This document shows positions 7,710 to 14,889 of a DNA stretch of 47,791 nucleotides, one piece after another (position 1 is the stretch's first letter; each line of letters opens with the position of its first letter). The notes under the pieces were generated by a model. That model was not told where the DNA came from, did not search any database, and saw only the letters and a list, made by a program, of their open reading frames with translations. Both the position numbers and the translations under genes were made by a program. Where the stretch lies: positions 1 to 47,791 of the IMG/VR virus record IMGVR_UViG_3300036850_000027. The stretch is one strand, 5' to 3'. The DNA is from a virus.

Positions 7710-9121
7710 TGCAGATCGGCCCGTTCACCATCGCGCGCACGAAGGCGCTCCAGCTTGCGCCGCTGAGCCAGAGCGGTAATGGCTGGTTTCCGTGGGGCAT
7801 CATCCGCGAATCGTTCACGGGCGCCTGGCAGCGGAACGTTGAGTTACGTCTTGACGATGTCATGACGAATCCGACGTTGTTCGCGTGCCAGACACTGATT
7901 GCGGCGGATGTCGCCAAGTTGTGCCTGCGGTTGGTCGAGCAAGACGAGCATGGGGTATGGACACCGATCGAATCGCCGGCTTTTTCGCCCGTGCTGCGTC
8001 GGCCGAACCATTACCAGATCGTCACCAAGTTTGTCGAGCAGTGGATTCAGTCGAAGCTCTCGCAGGGCAACACGTACGTCTTACTCCAACGCGACAACAG
8101 GCGCATCGTGCGTGCCATGTATGTACTGGACCCCAGTCGCGTGACACCGCTGGTTACTCCGGCCGGAGACGTGTACTACGAGCTGAAGCGCGATGACCTG
8201 TCTGGTATCACGCAAGCACGATTGGCGGTGGATGGTATCGCTCCGGATCGAGTACTGGTTCCAGCCAGCGAGATTATCCATGACCGTATGGTCTGCATCT
8301 TCCATCCCCTTATTGGGGTAACGCCGATTTACGCGTGCGGGCAGGCGGCGTCGCAAGGGCTGACCATCCAGAGCAATTCCAATAAGTTCTTCAGCAACGG
8401 CAGTACGCCCGGTGGTGTGCTGACGGCACCAGGCGCTATCGCGCAGGAGACGGCCGAACGGCTCAAGGCGTATTGGGAAGCGAATTACACCGGAGACAAC
8501 GTTGGGAAGATTGCCGTCCTCGGTGATGGCTTGAAATATGAGGCGATGCGCCAGACGGCGGTCGATTCGCAGCTGATCGATCAGTTGAAGTGGAGCGATG
8601 AGCGCATCTGCTCGACGCATCACGTCCCGCCGTACATGGTGGGCGTTGGTCCGCCGCCGCCGTATGCGAACGTCGAACCGCTGCTGCAAGCCTATTACGC
8701 GCAGTGCATTCAAAGCCTGCTGGTGAATTTCGAGAACTGTCTTGATCACGGGCTCGGCCTGGACGAAAAGATCGAGGGCAAGCAGTACGGGACCGAGTTC
8801 GATATTGATGATCTAATTTGGATGGATACCGCTACCCGTAGTGCTGCGGCCCAGACTGCGATCACCAGCGGGCTGTCGTTCAACGAAGTTCGGAAAAAAT
8901 ACTACGGTGTTGGCCCCGTCAAGGGCGGGGAGTCGCCGTTGTCACAGCAACAGAATTATTCAATCGCCGCGCTGGCGGAACGGGATGCCAATGATCCCTT
9001 TGCCAAGCCTGCGCCAACACTCCCGCCTGCTGATAACGACGACACCGCGGATGACGATGACGAGATGGCGGCCAGCGTCGGCGATCTGCTCCGGAAAGAG
9101 CTGGAGTTGACCGCGGCATGA
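7709..9121 (+). CDS. portal protein, HK97 family
   Basis: This 470-residue protein forms the dodecameric portal at the capsid vertex through which DNA passes. Typical HK97/SPP1-type features are visible: an early region with TNPTLFACQTLIAADVAKLCLRL (about 51-73, read in two parts), the LRRPNHYQ segment, the helical stem, and AYYAQCIQSLLVNFENCLDHGL before a C-terminal barrel and crown. The C-terminus is acidic (NDDTADDDDE). It lies about 2.6 kb after the capsid gene, not before it as in HK97, with glycan-related genes in between. Confidence 0.93.
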   Translation: MQIGPFTIARTKALQLAPLSQSGNGWFPWGIIRESFTGAWQRNVELRLDDVMTNPTLFACQTLIAADVAKLCLRLVEQDEHGVWTPIESPAFSPVLRRPNHYQIVTKFVEQWIQSKLSQGNTYVLLQRDNRRIVRAMYVLDPSRVTPLVTPAGDVYYELKRDDLSGITQARLAVDGIAPDRVLVPASEIIHDRMVCIFHPLIGVTPIYACGQAASQGLTIQSNSNKFFSNGSTPGGVLTAPGAIAQETAERLKAYWEANYTGDNVGKIAVLGDGLKYEAMRQTAVDSQLIDQLKWSDERICSTHHVPPYMVGVGPPPPYANVEPLLQAYYAQCIQSLLVNFENCLDHGLGLDEKIEGKQYGTEFDIDDLIWMDTATRSAAAQTAITSGLSFNEVRKKYYGVGPVKGGESPLSQQQNYSIAALAERDANDPFAKPAPTLPPADNDDTADDDDEMAASVGDLLRKELELTAA

Positions 9122-9849
9122 CCGGCAAGGACCTGGCGGTGGTCGTGCGCGGGATCGCGCCAGTCGTCCGCGAGTACGTGACGCTTGGTCTCAGCGGGTT
9201 GTCGGCGCGGTTGGACGCGCTGGAACAGAAGACGATCAGCGTGGGCCGCGATGGGCGCGACGGGGCGCAGGGTGAGAAAGGTCTCGACGGCCAGCCTGGG
9301 GCGCCTGGGGAACGTGGCGCGGAAGGGCCAGCCGGCCCGCCAGGACGCGACGGAGCGGCAGGCGAGCGCGGAGCTGATGGTCAGCCTGGGATCGCCGGCG
9401 AGAGAGGACCAGAGGGTCCGGAAGGCAAGCCTGGGCGAGACGGCCGCGACGGCTTACCGGGTGTGCCAGGGCTAGCGGGTGAAAAGGGCATGGACGGACG
9501 CCACGGAAACGACGGGGCTGATGGGCTGGGCTTTGACGATCTGGCCGTACTCCACGACGGGGAGCGCGCCTTTACGTTCCGGTTCACGAAAGGGGATCGG
9601 GTGAAAGAGTTCGCCTTCTCCATGCCGGTTGAGCTGTACCGCGGGGTGTACGTGGAAGGGAAGACGTACGACCGCGGCGATGGGGTGACATGGGCTGGGT
9701 CCGAATGGCACGCGAACGAGACCACGAACACCAAACCCGGTGACGGCTCGAAGGCATGGACGCTGAAGGTCAAGCGCGGACGTGACGGCAAGGATGGCCG
9801 TGATGCGCCACAGGCACCGCCAGTGGTGTCGATCGGAGTGCGGTCATGA
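9118..9849 (+). CDS. collagen-like protein with CBM5/12-like C-terminal module
   Basis: This 243-residue protein starts with a short helix/coiled coil (about 1-40), then about 30 Gly-X-Y triplets (about 42-138). A compact beta region follows, with a motif like the carbohydrate-binding CBM5/12 fold (YRGVYVEGKTYDRGD, then WAGSEWHAN). The tail is a second short GRDGKDGRD run. Collagen-like phage proteins form trimeric fibres, and the CBM-like module could bind surface glycans. Its place between portal and connector suggests a capsid- or neck-attached fibre. The start overlaps the portal stop by 4 nt. Confidence 0.85.
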   Translation: MTGKDLAVVVRGIAPVVREYVTLGLSGLSARLDALEQKTISVGRDGRDGAQGEKGLDGQPGAPGERGAEGPAGPPGRDGAAGERGADGQPGIAGERGPEGPEGKPGRDGRDGLPGVPGLAGEKGMDGRHGNDGADGLGFDDLAVLHDGERAFTFRFTKGDRVKEFAFSMPVELYRGVYVEGKTYDRGDGVTWAGSEWHANETTNTKPGDGSKAWTLKVKRGRDGKDGRDAPQAPPVVSIGVRS

Positions 9850-9983
9850 GTCTCTATATGGCGTACGTCCTTTCGCACCAACCAGACGGAACGCGCCAGC
9901 CGATGCACTCATTGTTGGGATGGGTGTGCGTCTTAGTGCTGGCAGTAGTGATATTCGGTCTCACTTGGTTGGCGGTGTCGTAA
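9846..9983 (+). CDS. 45-residue single-pass membrane protein
   Basis: This short ORF overlaps the collagen-like stop (ATGA) and shares a base with the next start (TAATG), so it is well embedded in the operon. The N-terminal 22 residues are polar. Residues about 24-44 form one strong hydrophobic helix rich in Val, Leu and Trp. A tiny membrane protein in a neck operon is unexpected. It might act on the host membrane during infection or be a moron-like insert. Function is unknown. Confidence 0.6.
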   Translation: MSLYMAYVLSHQPDGTRQPMHSLLGWVCVLVLAVVIFGLTWLAVS

Positions 9984-10492
9984 TGGCCCTCGTCTCCTTC
10001 ACCGTCGCCAAGGACCATCTGCGGATCACGGACACCGATCACGATGGCGACATCCAGACGAAGCTCGAACAGGCCAGCGGGATCGTTCTGGACTATCTCA
10101 AGAATCGGCTGACCGCCATCGCGTTGATCTCCGTGGCGAACCCGACTGTTATCACGACCAGCGTGCCGCACAGCCTGATCTCTGGCGGGACATATACGTT
10201 GGCTGGGACTACGACGACGCCGACGGTGAATGGTCCGCGCGTGGTGACGGTGACGAGTCCGACCACGTTTACGGTGCCGGTGGCTGTCACGATCGGGCAG
10301 GCGGACGCGGCTGGAACGGTGGGGTCGCCAGCGTGGACGGAAGAGACCGCGCCGCTTCCCCTGCAGTCCGCGACGCTGCTGATGTTGACAAGGTTGTATG
10401 AACACAGGGGAGACGATGAGAAGGCGGACGAAGATTGCTGGCTTGCCATTGAGCGTTTACTGATCCGGTCTCGCGACCCGGCCCTGGCATGA
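9983..10492 (+). CDS. head-tail connector (gp6-like adaptor) with inserted beta domain
   Basis: This 169-residue protein starts at the ATG that overlaps the previous stop. The N-terminal MALVSFTVAKDHLRITDTDHD and ASGIVLDYL are the classic start of HK97 gp6-like/QLRG connectors, which form the ring under the portal. The C-terminal half resumes the connector pattern (LPLQSATLLMLTRLYEHRGD). Between them, residues about 50-110 are a Thr/Val/Pro-rich beta segment that standard connectors lack, suggesting an inserted Ig-like or decoration domain. Confidence 0.85.
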   Translation: MALVSFTVAKDHLRITDTDHDGDIQTKLEQASGIVLDYLKNRLTAIALISVANPTVITTSVPHSLISGGTYTLAGTTTTPTVNGPRVVTVTSPTTFTVPVAVTIGQADAAGTVGSPAWTEETAPLPLQSATLLMLTRLYEHRGDDEKADEDCWLAIERLLIRSRDPALA

Positions 10493-10824
10493 CTCGAGGA
10501 CAACGGCGCCATCTCGTGACGCTGCAGGGCCCAGGGGTCGCAGTACAGGACGGGGACGGGGGATGGACACGGGCTTATACGAATCTCTCACCGGCGACGA
10601 TGGCGGCTTCGATCGTTCCTGCCACCCAGCGAGACCTGGAGCGCCTCGTCGCCGGTACCGTCCAGTCGTCGGCCACGCATGTGGTGACTATCGACTATCA
10701 CCCCCAGGTCACGACGCAGACACAAGTGTTGTTCAACGGGCGGACCTTGCATGTGAACAGCGTCCAGAACCTTGAGGAGCGGAATATCGAACTCGTGCTG
10801 ATCTGCGAAGAAGTGGTGCCGTAA
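10489..10824 (+). CDS. head closure / head-tail joining protein
   Basis: This 111-residue protein matches the head-tail joining family (SPP1 gp16/HK97 gp7-like). It starts with RGQRRHLVTLQGPG, has a conserved W (DGDGGWTRAY), continues with ATQRDLERLVAGT, and ends with the typical HVVTIDYHPQV...LFNGRTLHVNSVQNLEERN beta-barrel pattern. It stops the channel after packaging and provides the tail docking site. It overlaps the connector gene by 4 nt and lies in the expected position. Confidence 0.88.
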   Translation: MTRGQRRHLVTLQGPGVAVQDGDGGWTRAYTNLSPATMAASIVPATQRDLERLVAGTVQSSATHVVTIDYHPQVTTQTQVLFNGRTLHVNSVQNLEERNIELVLICEEVVP

Positions 10825-10977
10825 ATGGGGCTGCTCGAGCTGCTCATCGTGATTCTCATCTTGATGTGGATGGTCGGGTACTTCGTCGTACCCGTGGGCG
10901 GATCACTGATCCATCTGCTGCTCGTGATCCTTGTCATGGTGATTCTCGTGCGTCTTATTCAGGGACGGGCGGTCTGA
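10825..10977 (+). CDS. 50-residue lmo0937/DUF5670-like membrane protein
   Basis: This ORF follows the head-closure stop without spacing, and its TGA overlaps the next ATG. The protein is nearly all hydrophobic: helix 1 (about 3-23), a GGSLIH turn, and helix 2 (about 31-46), then a short basic RLIQGR end. This arrangement strongly resembles the small bacterial lmo0937/DUF5670 family. Such proteins are chromosomal and unexpected in a phage neck operon, so this looks like a captured host gene. Its role is unknown. Confidence 0.72.
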   Translation: MGLLELLIVILILMWMVGYFVVPVGGSLIHLLLVILVMVILVRLIQGRAV

Positions 10978-11411
10978 TGGCGAGCCGAATGGTCTGGACC
11001 GGCATGGCCGAATTCAAGCAGCAACTGCGCAACCTGCCTGCGGAGTTGGTCGGCGAAGCCTCGCGCATCGTCGAAGGGGCCGGGAACGCGGCGGCCTTTG
11101 ACATCAAATCCGGGTACGGCGTGCATCGTCACACCGGCAACCTGCAAGATCACGTGACGGTTGAGCACAAGACGGGCGGCTTCATCGCCAGCGCGATTGT
11201 GAAGTCGACGGCACGCCATGCGCATATCTTCGAGTTCGGGTCGCAGGCGCGGTACACGAAGTCCGGCAGCTTTCGCGGACGGATGCCGCCGGGGAACATC
11301 TTCATCCCGCGGATGATCAAGTGGCGGCGGCGGATGTTCGAGGAGCTCAAGGCGATGCTCCAGCGGCACGGCCTATTGGTCACGGGTGAGGCGAACGCGA
11401 GGGCGGCGTAA
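10977..11411 (+). CDS. HK97 gp10-like tail completion protein
   Basis: This 144-residue protein starts at the ATG overlapping the preceding stop (MASRMVWTGMAEFKQQL). It has the HK97 gp10 family pattern: an N-terminal helix that counts subunits, YGVHRHTGNLQDHVTV (the conserved R-TG-L region), and ARHAHIFEFGSQAR (H-x-x-x-x-E-x-G). It caps the neck and joins head to tail. It overlaps the following gene by 1 nt. Position, size and motifs all agree. Confidence 0.9.
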   Translation: MASRMVWTGMAEFKQQLRNLPAELVGEASRIVEGAGNAAAFDIKSGYGVHRHTGNLQDHVTVEHKTGGFIASAIVKSTARHAHIFEFGSQARYTKSGSFRGRMPPGNIFIPRMIKWRRRMFEELKAMLQRHGLLVTGEANARAA

Positions 11412-11851
11412 TGCCGGACTCCTCCGACATTGATGCCGCTTTGGTGTCCAAGCTGGGCGCCGATGCCGCGCTGCTGAATCTGATGAAAAACGGTGTGTAC
11501 GTGGACCAAGCGCCGCCTGGGTCAGAGCGATTCGTAATCATCTCGTTGGTCGAGGAAGTCGATGATCGGCAGTTCGGCGGGCGGTCACACGAAGACGCGC
11601 TGTATCTGGTCAAAGCGGTGGCGCTCTCGACAGCCACGCCACCAGTCGGAGCCAGCATTAGCGCAGACGCCAAGAGCGCTGCAGCCCGGATTGATGCACT
11701 GCTCGAGGGTGGGACATTGACGGTGGCCGGCTACACGCTGATGGCGTTACACCGGGAGAGTCGGATTCGGATCACGGAAGTCGACGACGTTGACCCGGCG
11801 ATTCGCTGGTTCCATCGGGGTGGGCAGTACCGCCTCGTGATGAGCACGTAA
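11411..11851 (+). CDS. tail terminator protein (DUF3168-like)
   Basis: This 146-residue protein resembles the tail-terminator family that ends tube polymerisation. It begins with a helix (DIDAALVSKLGADAALLNLM), then NGVYVDQAPPGSERFVIISLV, and later ARIDALLEGGTLTVAGYTLMALHRESRI. The alpha-beta layout is that of lambda gpU/DUF3168 proteins. It lies between tail completion and tube genes as expected. No oddity is seen. Confidence 0.85.
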   Translation: MPDSSDIDAALVSKLGADAALLNLMKNGVYVDQAPPGSERFVIISLVEEVDDRQFGGRSHEDALYLVKAVALSTATPPVGASISADAKSAAARIDALLEGGTLTVAGYTLMALHRESRIRITEVDDVDPAIRWFHRGGQYRLVMST

Positions 11852-11861
11852 GGAGCAGATC

Positions 11862-12362
11862 ATGCCGCTTGAAGCGGATATTCACCTCAGTGTCACTGGC
11901 CGTCACACCGGTACGCTCGATCTTGGCACGCCCGTGCTCCCGTTTGCCCTCGCGACTGCCATCAGCCTGACGAATGGCACCGGGGCAGCCCAGGCGGATC
12001 GCGTGTTCACCGACACACGAACGCTGGCCGCCAGCGCGACGGAAGATCTCGACCTCGCAGGCGTCCTCACGGATGCCTTCGGCGCAGTGATCACGTTCGC
12101 GAAGATCAAGGCGGTCGTGATCAAAGCGGCCAATGGGAATACGAACGACGTTAACGTCGCTCGGGCGGCTGCGAACGGTGTGCCGCTCTTTGTCGCAGCT
12201 GGCGATGGGCTGGGCATCAAGCCGGGCGGGAGCTTTGCTTGGTTCTGCAGCGGCACCGGGGTGACGGTGACGGCGGCCACAGGCGATCTATTGACGATCA
12301 CCAACAGCGCTGGCGGCACGGGCGTGACGTACGACGTCGTCATCATTGGGACGAGTGCCTAA
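11862..12362 (+). CDS. putative structural protein of the neck/tail junction
   Basis: This 166-residue beta-rich protein (Ala, Gly, Thr, Val) has no signal or membrane segment. The motif TRTLAASATEDLDLAGVLTDAFG and FAKIKAVVIKAANG occurs in uncharacterised virion proteins of similar phages. The C-terminus (SFAWFCSGTGVTVTAATGDLLTITNS) resembles a jelly-roll edge. A GGAG Shine-Dalgarno precedes the ATG. It may decorate the tail tube or act as a second tube-like protein. Structural role is inferred from position. Confidence 0.7.
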   Translation: MPLEADIHLSVTGRHTGTLDLGTPVLPFALATAISLTNGTGAAQADRVFTDTRTLAASATEDLDLAGVLTDAFGAVITFAKIKAVVIKAANGNTNDVNVARAAANGVPLFVAAGDGLGIKPGGSFAWFCSGTGVTVTAATGDLLTITNSAGGTGVTYDVVIIGTSA

Positions 12363-12380
12363 GGCACTGGAGGAGAGCAC

Positions 12381-12785
12381 ATGGCACGACGACATGGCAG
12401 CACGGGGCAGATGTTGATTGACCCAGCCGGCGGCACGGCCTATGTCGCCGTGGGCGCCATCAACGCCTGGACGCTGGACCAGACGCGCGACACGGTCGAC
12501 GTGACGGCCTTTGGCGACGCGAACAAGCAGTACGTCGTCGGCCTGCCAGACGTCAAGGGCACCTTCGGCGGCTGGTGGGATGACACTTCGACGCCGACGG
12601 CGGTGTTTGACGTGGCGGGCGGGGCGACACCGGTCGGGCTGAAACTCGTGCCGACGTCGCTGACCGCGACGATCTTCTTCAGCGGGCTGGCGTACCTGGA
12701 CGCGTCCATCGATGTGAGCGCGACTGGGGCGATCGGCATCAGCGGCAACTGGGTCGCGGCCGGCCCGTGGACGCTCGCGCCGTAA
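12381..12785 (+). CDS. major tail tube protein
   Basis: This 134-residue protein fits the short siphovirus tube proteins. It has an N-terminal strand and loop (GQMLIDPAGGTAYVAVGAINAWTLDQTRDTVDV, read in parts), then VTAFGDANKQYVVGLPDVKGTFGGWWDD, the characteristic T-A-F-G-D-x-x-K and G-x-x-G pattern. The C-terminal beta strands end in SGNWVAAGPWTL. Its place just before the chaperone genes supports the call. A GGAG Shine-Dalgarno is present. Confidence 0.87.
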   Translation: MARRHGSTGQMLIDPAGGTAYVAVGAINAWTLDQTRDTVDVTAFGDANKQYVVGLPDVKGTFGGWWDDTSTPTAVFDVAGGATPVGLKLVPTSLTATIFFSGLAYLDASIDVSATGAIGISGNWVAAGPWTLAP

Positions 12786-12788
12786 GCC

Positions 12789-13088
12789 GTGCTGCGCGGC
12801 AGTATTCGTGGCGTCGTGGGCTACGTCCGGTGGGCGTACTACGACGCCGCCCGCATCGATGGCTACACGATCACGCGCGAGGGTTCACGGTGGACCGTGA
12901 CCGGACGTGTCGTGTTCTCCGATTCGTTCAAGATGACGCGTCGGCCGCTGATCTTTGTCGCGCCTCACAAGCACGGCGAATGGCGCTGGCCGATGCAGGA
13001 GTTCGAACTCAGGGACGGCGTGGTGACGGCTCAATTGGGTGCGCCCGAGGAGGTGAGTCATGGGGTCCAGTCGGTTCGTTCGGCCTGA
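12789..13088 (+). CDS. small tail-operon protein
   Basis: This 99-residue ORF uses a GTG start 3 bases after the tube gene. It is beta-rich, with many Arg, Trp and Tyr (VGYVRWAYYDAARIDGYTI, WRWPMQEFEL), suggesting a small barrel that may cap or decorate the tube. It overlaps the chaperone gene by 29 nt. No family is recognised. Confidence 0.65.
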   Translation: MLRGSIRGVVGYVRWAYYDAARIDGYTITREGSRWTVTGRVVFSDSFKMTRRPLIFVAPHKHGEWRWPMQEFELRDGVVTAQLGAPEEVSHGVQSVRSA

Positions 13089-13503
13089 AACAACCACACT
13101 CCAGATTTCCAACGGGGACTGGCTGCTCGTCAAGCGGCGGTTGAATCACGGCGAGCGCTCTGCTGCCTACAACCGTCTCGCGGTGGCGCGTGAGAACGGC
13201 ACGTACGCGGCCACCCGCTTTCTGGTGCAAGTCACGAATTACCTGATCGATTGGTCCCTGACTGATGAGCAGAGCGCGCCAGTCATCGTTCGTGGCAAGT
13301 CATTCGATGAGCTCACCGCGATCCTCAACGCGCTGGATCCTGATGACTTCACTGAAATCAATGACGCCATCGTGGCGCATGAGACGGCCATGGCGGCCGA
13401 GCGCGCCGAAGAAAAAAAAACCAGCTCTGGCGTGACGGCGTCATCAGTGATCTCGTCATCGCCAGGCATTTTGGTTGGCGCTACGAGTGGGTCCGTGAGC
13501 TAG
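13060..13503 (+). CDS. tail assembly chaperone, unshifted (gpG-like)
   Basis: This 147-residue protein occupies the lambda G position between tube and tape measure. It is helical and acidic, with the conserved-looking NGDWLLVKRRLNHGERSAAYNRL start and a linker rich in Glu and Lys (AAERAEEKKTSS). The A9 tract at 13412-13420 falls on Glu-Lys-Lys codons and provides a slip site. The 0-frame tail after the slip is low-complexity Ser/Val/Gly, as typical for a terminated short form. Confidence 0.88.
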   Translation: MGSSRFVRPETTTLQISNGDWLLVKRRLNHGERSAAYNRLAVARENGTYAATRFLVQVTNYLIDWSLTDEQSAPVIVRGKSFDELTAILNALDPDDFTEINDAIVAHETAMAAERAEEKKTSSGVTASSVISSSPGILVGATSGSVS

Positions 13504-13559
13504 ACCAGGACGTCCATACCATCATCGTGGAAGAGTTGAATAAAGCCCATGCCGATTAG
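13060..13559 (+). CDS. tail assembly chaperone, -1 frameshift product (gpGT-like)
   Basis: Slipping -1 at the A9 tract gives an open frame through to TAG 13557-13559 with a clearly protein-like extension (LWRDGVISDLVIARHFGW, then YEWVRELDQDVHTIIVEE). This is the T domain that binds the tape measure in lambda-like phages. The product is about 165 residues and the stop overlaps the tape-measure ATG by 11 nt. Only a minority of ribosomes should shift. The slippery heptamer is A AAA AAA at 13413-13419. Confidence 0.85.
13412..13420 (+). promoter_or_regulatory. programmed -1 ribosomal frameshift slip site
   Basis: Nine A residues in the chaperone gene place two in-frame AAA codons (13414-13419) after an A, the ideal context for tandem tRNA-Lys slippage into the -1 frame. 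The -1 frame after it encodes the gpT-like extension; the 0 frame ends 28 codons later. Confidence 0.85.
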
Positions 13560-14889
13560 CGGAAAGCTGATCGCTGATTTCGACAGTTTCCATATCGCCA
13601 CGGACAAGGCGCTGGGCGACTTGCGCTCGCTTGAAGCTGGTGCCGGCAAGGTCGGTCCTTCACTGGACCGGATGACGACACAGGGTACGAGTGGCTTGAC
13701 CACATTCCATCAGGGGTTGAGTCAGGCGGATAAGGTACTCGCCGCCTTCGGCGTACGCATCGGTCCTGAAATCCAGGCTATTCGCGAACTCGGGGATGCC
13801 TCCAGCAAGACGGCGCAAGAGATCGGATTGATCGGCACGGCTGGCTTGGCACTCGGTGCCGGCTTGGCGGGATGGAAAGTCGGCCGGATGATCGCGGATT
13901 TCTTCGATCTGGACAAGACGATTGCCGATGCAACGGCAGCGATGATGGGGTGGGGCGACGTGGCTGGCGAAGAGGCCGGGGCCAAGATGGACGTGTTGGC
14001 ACGCGCCACAGCCACGGCTGGCCGGGAGATCACCGATCTCACCGAGGCTATGCGTATCAACGCTGAAGAGGCGGCGAATCGGTTCGTGCCCAGCTTTGAG
14101 CGGTTCATGCAAACGGCGTCCGGGGCGCAACGGGAGTTCCGCGGATTAAGCGAGGCCACCCGCGAGAACATGCGGACGATGCTCGAGGCTGGGGCCACGG
14201 AGAAGGAAGTCGCGGCGGCCTTCAAGGTGTCCGCAGGCGCCATTGACGTGCTGGTCGACCGGGACAAGCTCCGCGCCGAGCAGCAAAAGATCAACATTAA
14301 ACTGAACGATGACCGCACCGCAGCCGAACTGAAGCTGGCCAAGGCGATCGACACAATGACCCGCGAAGAGTTCAGGCAATTGGCCGCTATCACCGCCTCA
14401 GGGAAGATCATCGTTGACGACGTGCTCCCCAAGGTGCTCCAGAAAGAAAACGAAGTCGGCGTCGCGGTGGATGATGTGACGCTCCGCGTGCGTGCCCAGC
14501 AGGCAGCCTGGGAAGCCGGCCAGGCGCAGTTCAACCAGGAAATGAACAGCGGGCTTGTCATTATCGGCCAGGTGGGACCAGCGACCGAAGGGGCCGCAGG
14601 ACAAGGCGCGGCGGCATTGAACCTGATGACTGAGGCGGCCATCGAGCTTGGCACGCAACTGAAACTGGCCGTGCCACGCGACTTCAGCTTCGAGAAGGCG
14701 TACTCGGATGCTGGCTTCGTGGTTCATGGCTCGCTCGCCGGAGGGAACGTCCACCGTGGGCCGATGGGCGGCGGGGGTGGCACCGTCACCAACAATTTCA
14801 ACATCATCGACACGGCAGATAACCTAGCGCGGCGCGTCAGCGACGAGCTCACGCGGAACGTGTACTCCGGGCGGAAGGCGTCGATCTAA
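13549..14889 (+). CDS. tape measure protein (short)
   Basis: This 446-residue protein sets tail length and is ejected with DNA. It is largely helical with many Ala, Glu and Lys. It holds a hydrophobic Gly/Ala stretch (IGLIGTAGLALGAGLAGWKVG, about 92-112, read in part) that could insert in membrane. The C-terminal motif (GGGGGTVTNNFNI, then VSDELTRNVYSG) is the one typical of tape measures that bind the tail tip. Using about 0.15 nm per residue, the tail would be near 65 nm, on the short side for a siphovirus. Confidence 0.88.
   Translation: MPISGKLIADFDSFHIATDKALGDLRSLEAGAGKVGPSLDRMTTQGTSGLTTFHQGLSQADKVLAAFGVRIGPEIQAIRELGDASSKTAQEIGLIGTAGLALGAGLAGWKVGRMIADFFDLDKTIADATAAMMGWGDVAGEEAGAKMDVLARATATAGREITDLTEAMRINAEEAANRFVPSFERFMQTASGAQREFRGLSEATRENMRTMLEAGATEKEVAAAFKVSAGAIDVLVDRDKLRAEQQKINIKLNDDRTAAELKLAKAIDTMTREEFRQLAAITASGKIIVDDVLPKVLQKENEVGVAVDDVTLRVRAQQAAWEAGQAQFNQEMNSGLVIIGQVGPATEGAAGQGAAALNLMTEAAIELGTQLKLAVPRDFSFEKAYSDAGFVVHGSLAGGNVHRGPMGGGGGTVTNNFNIIDTADNLARRVSDELTRNVYSGRKASI

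Noticed and set aside
13722-14654. 310-codon minus-strand ORF opposite the tape measure
   Set aside because: Antisense shadow; the residue pattern (Ser/Ala/Arg-rich) reflects complement codons and the tape measure is clear.
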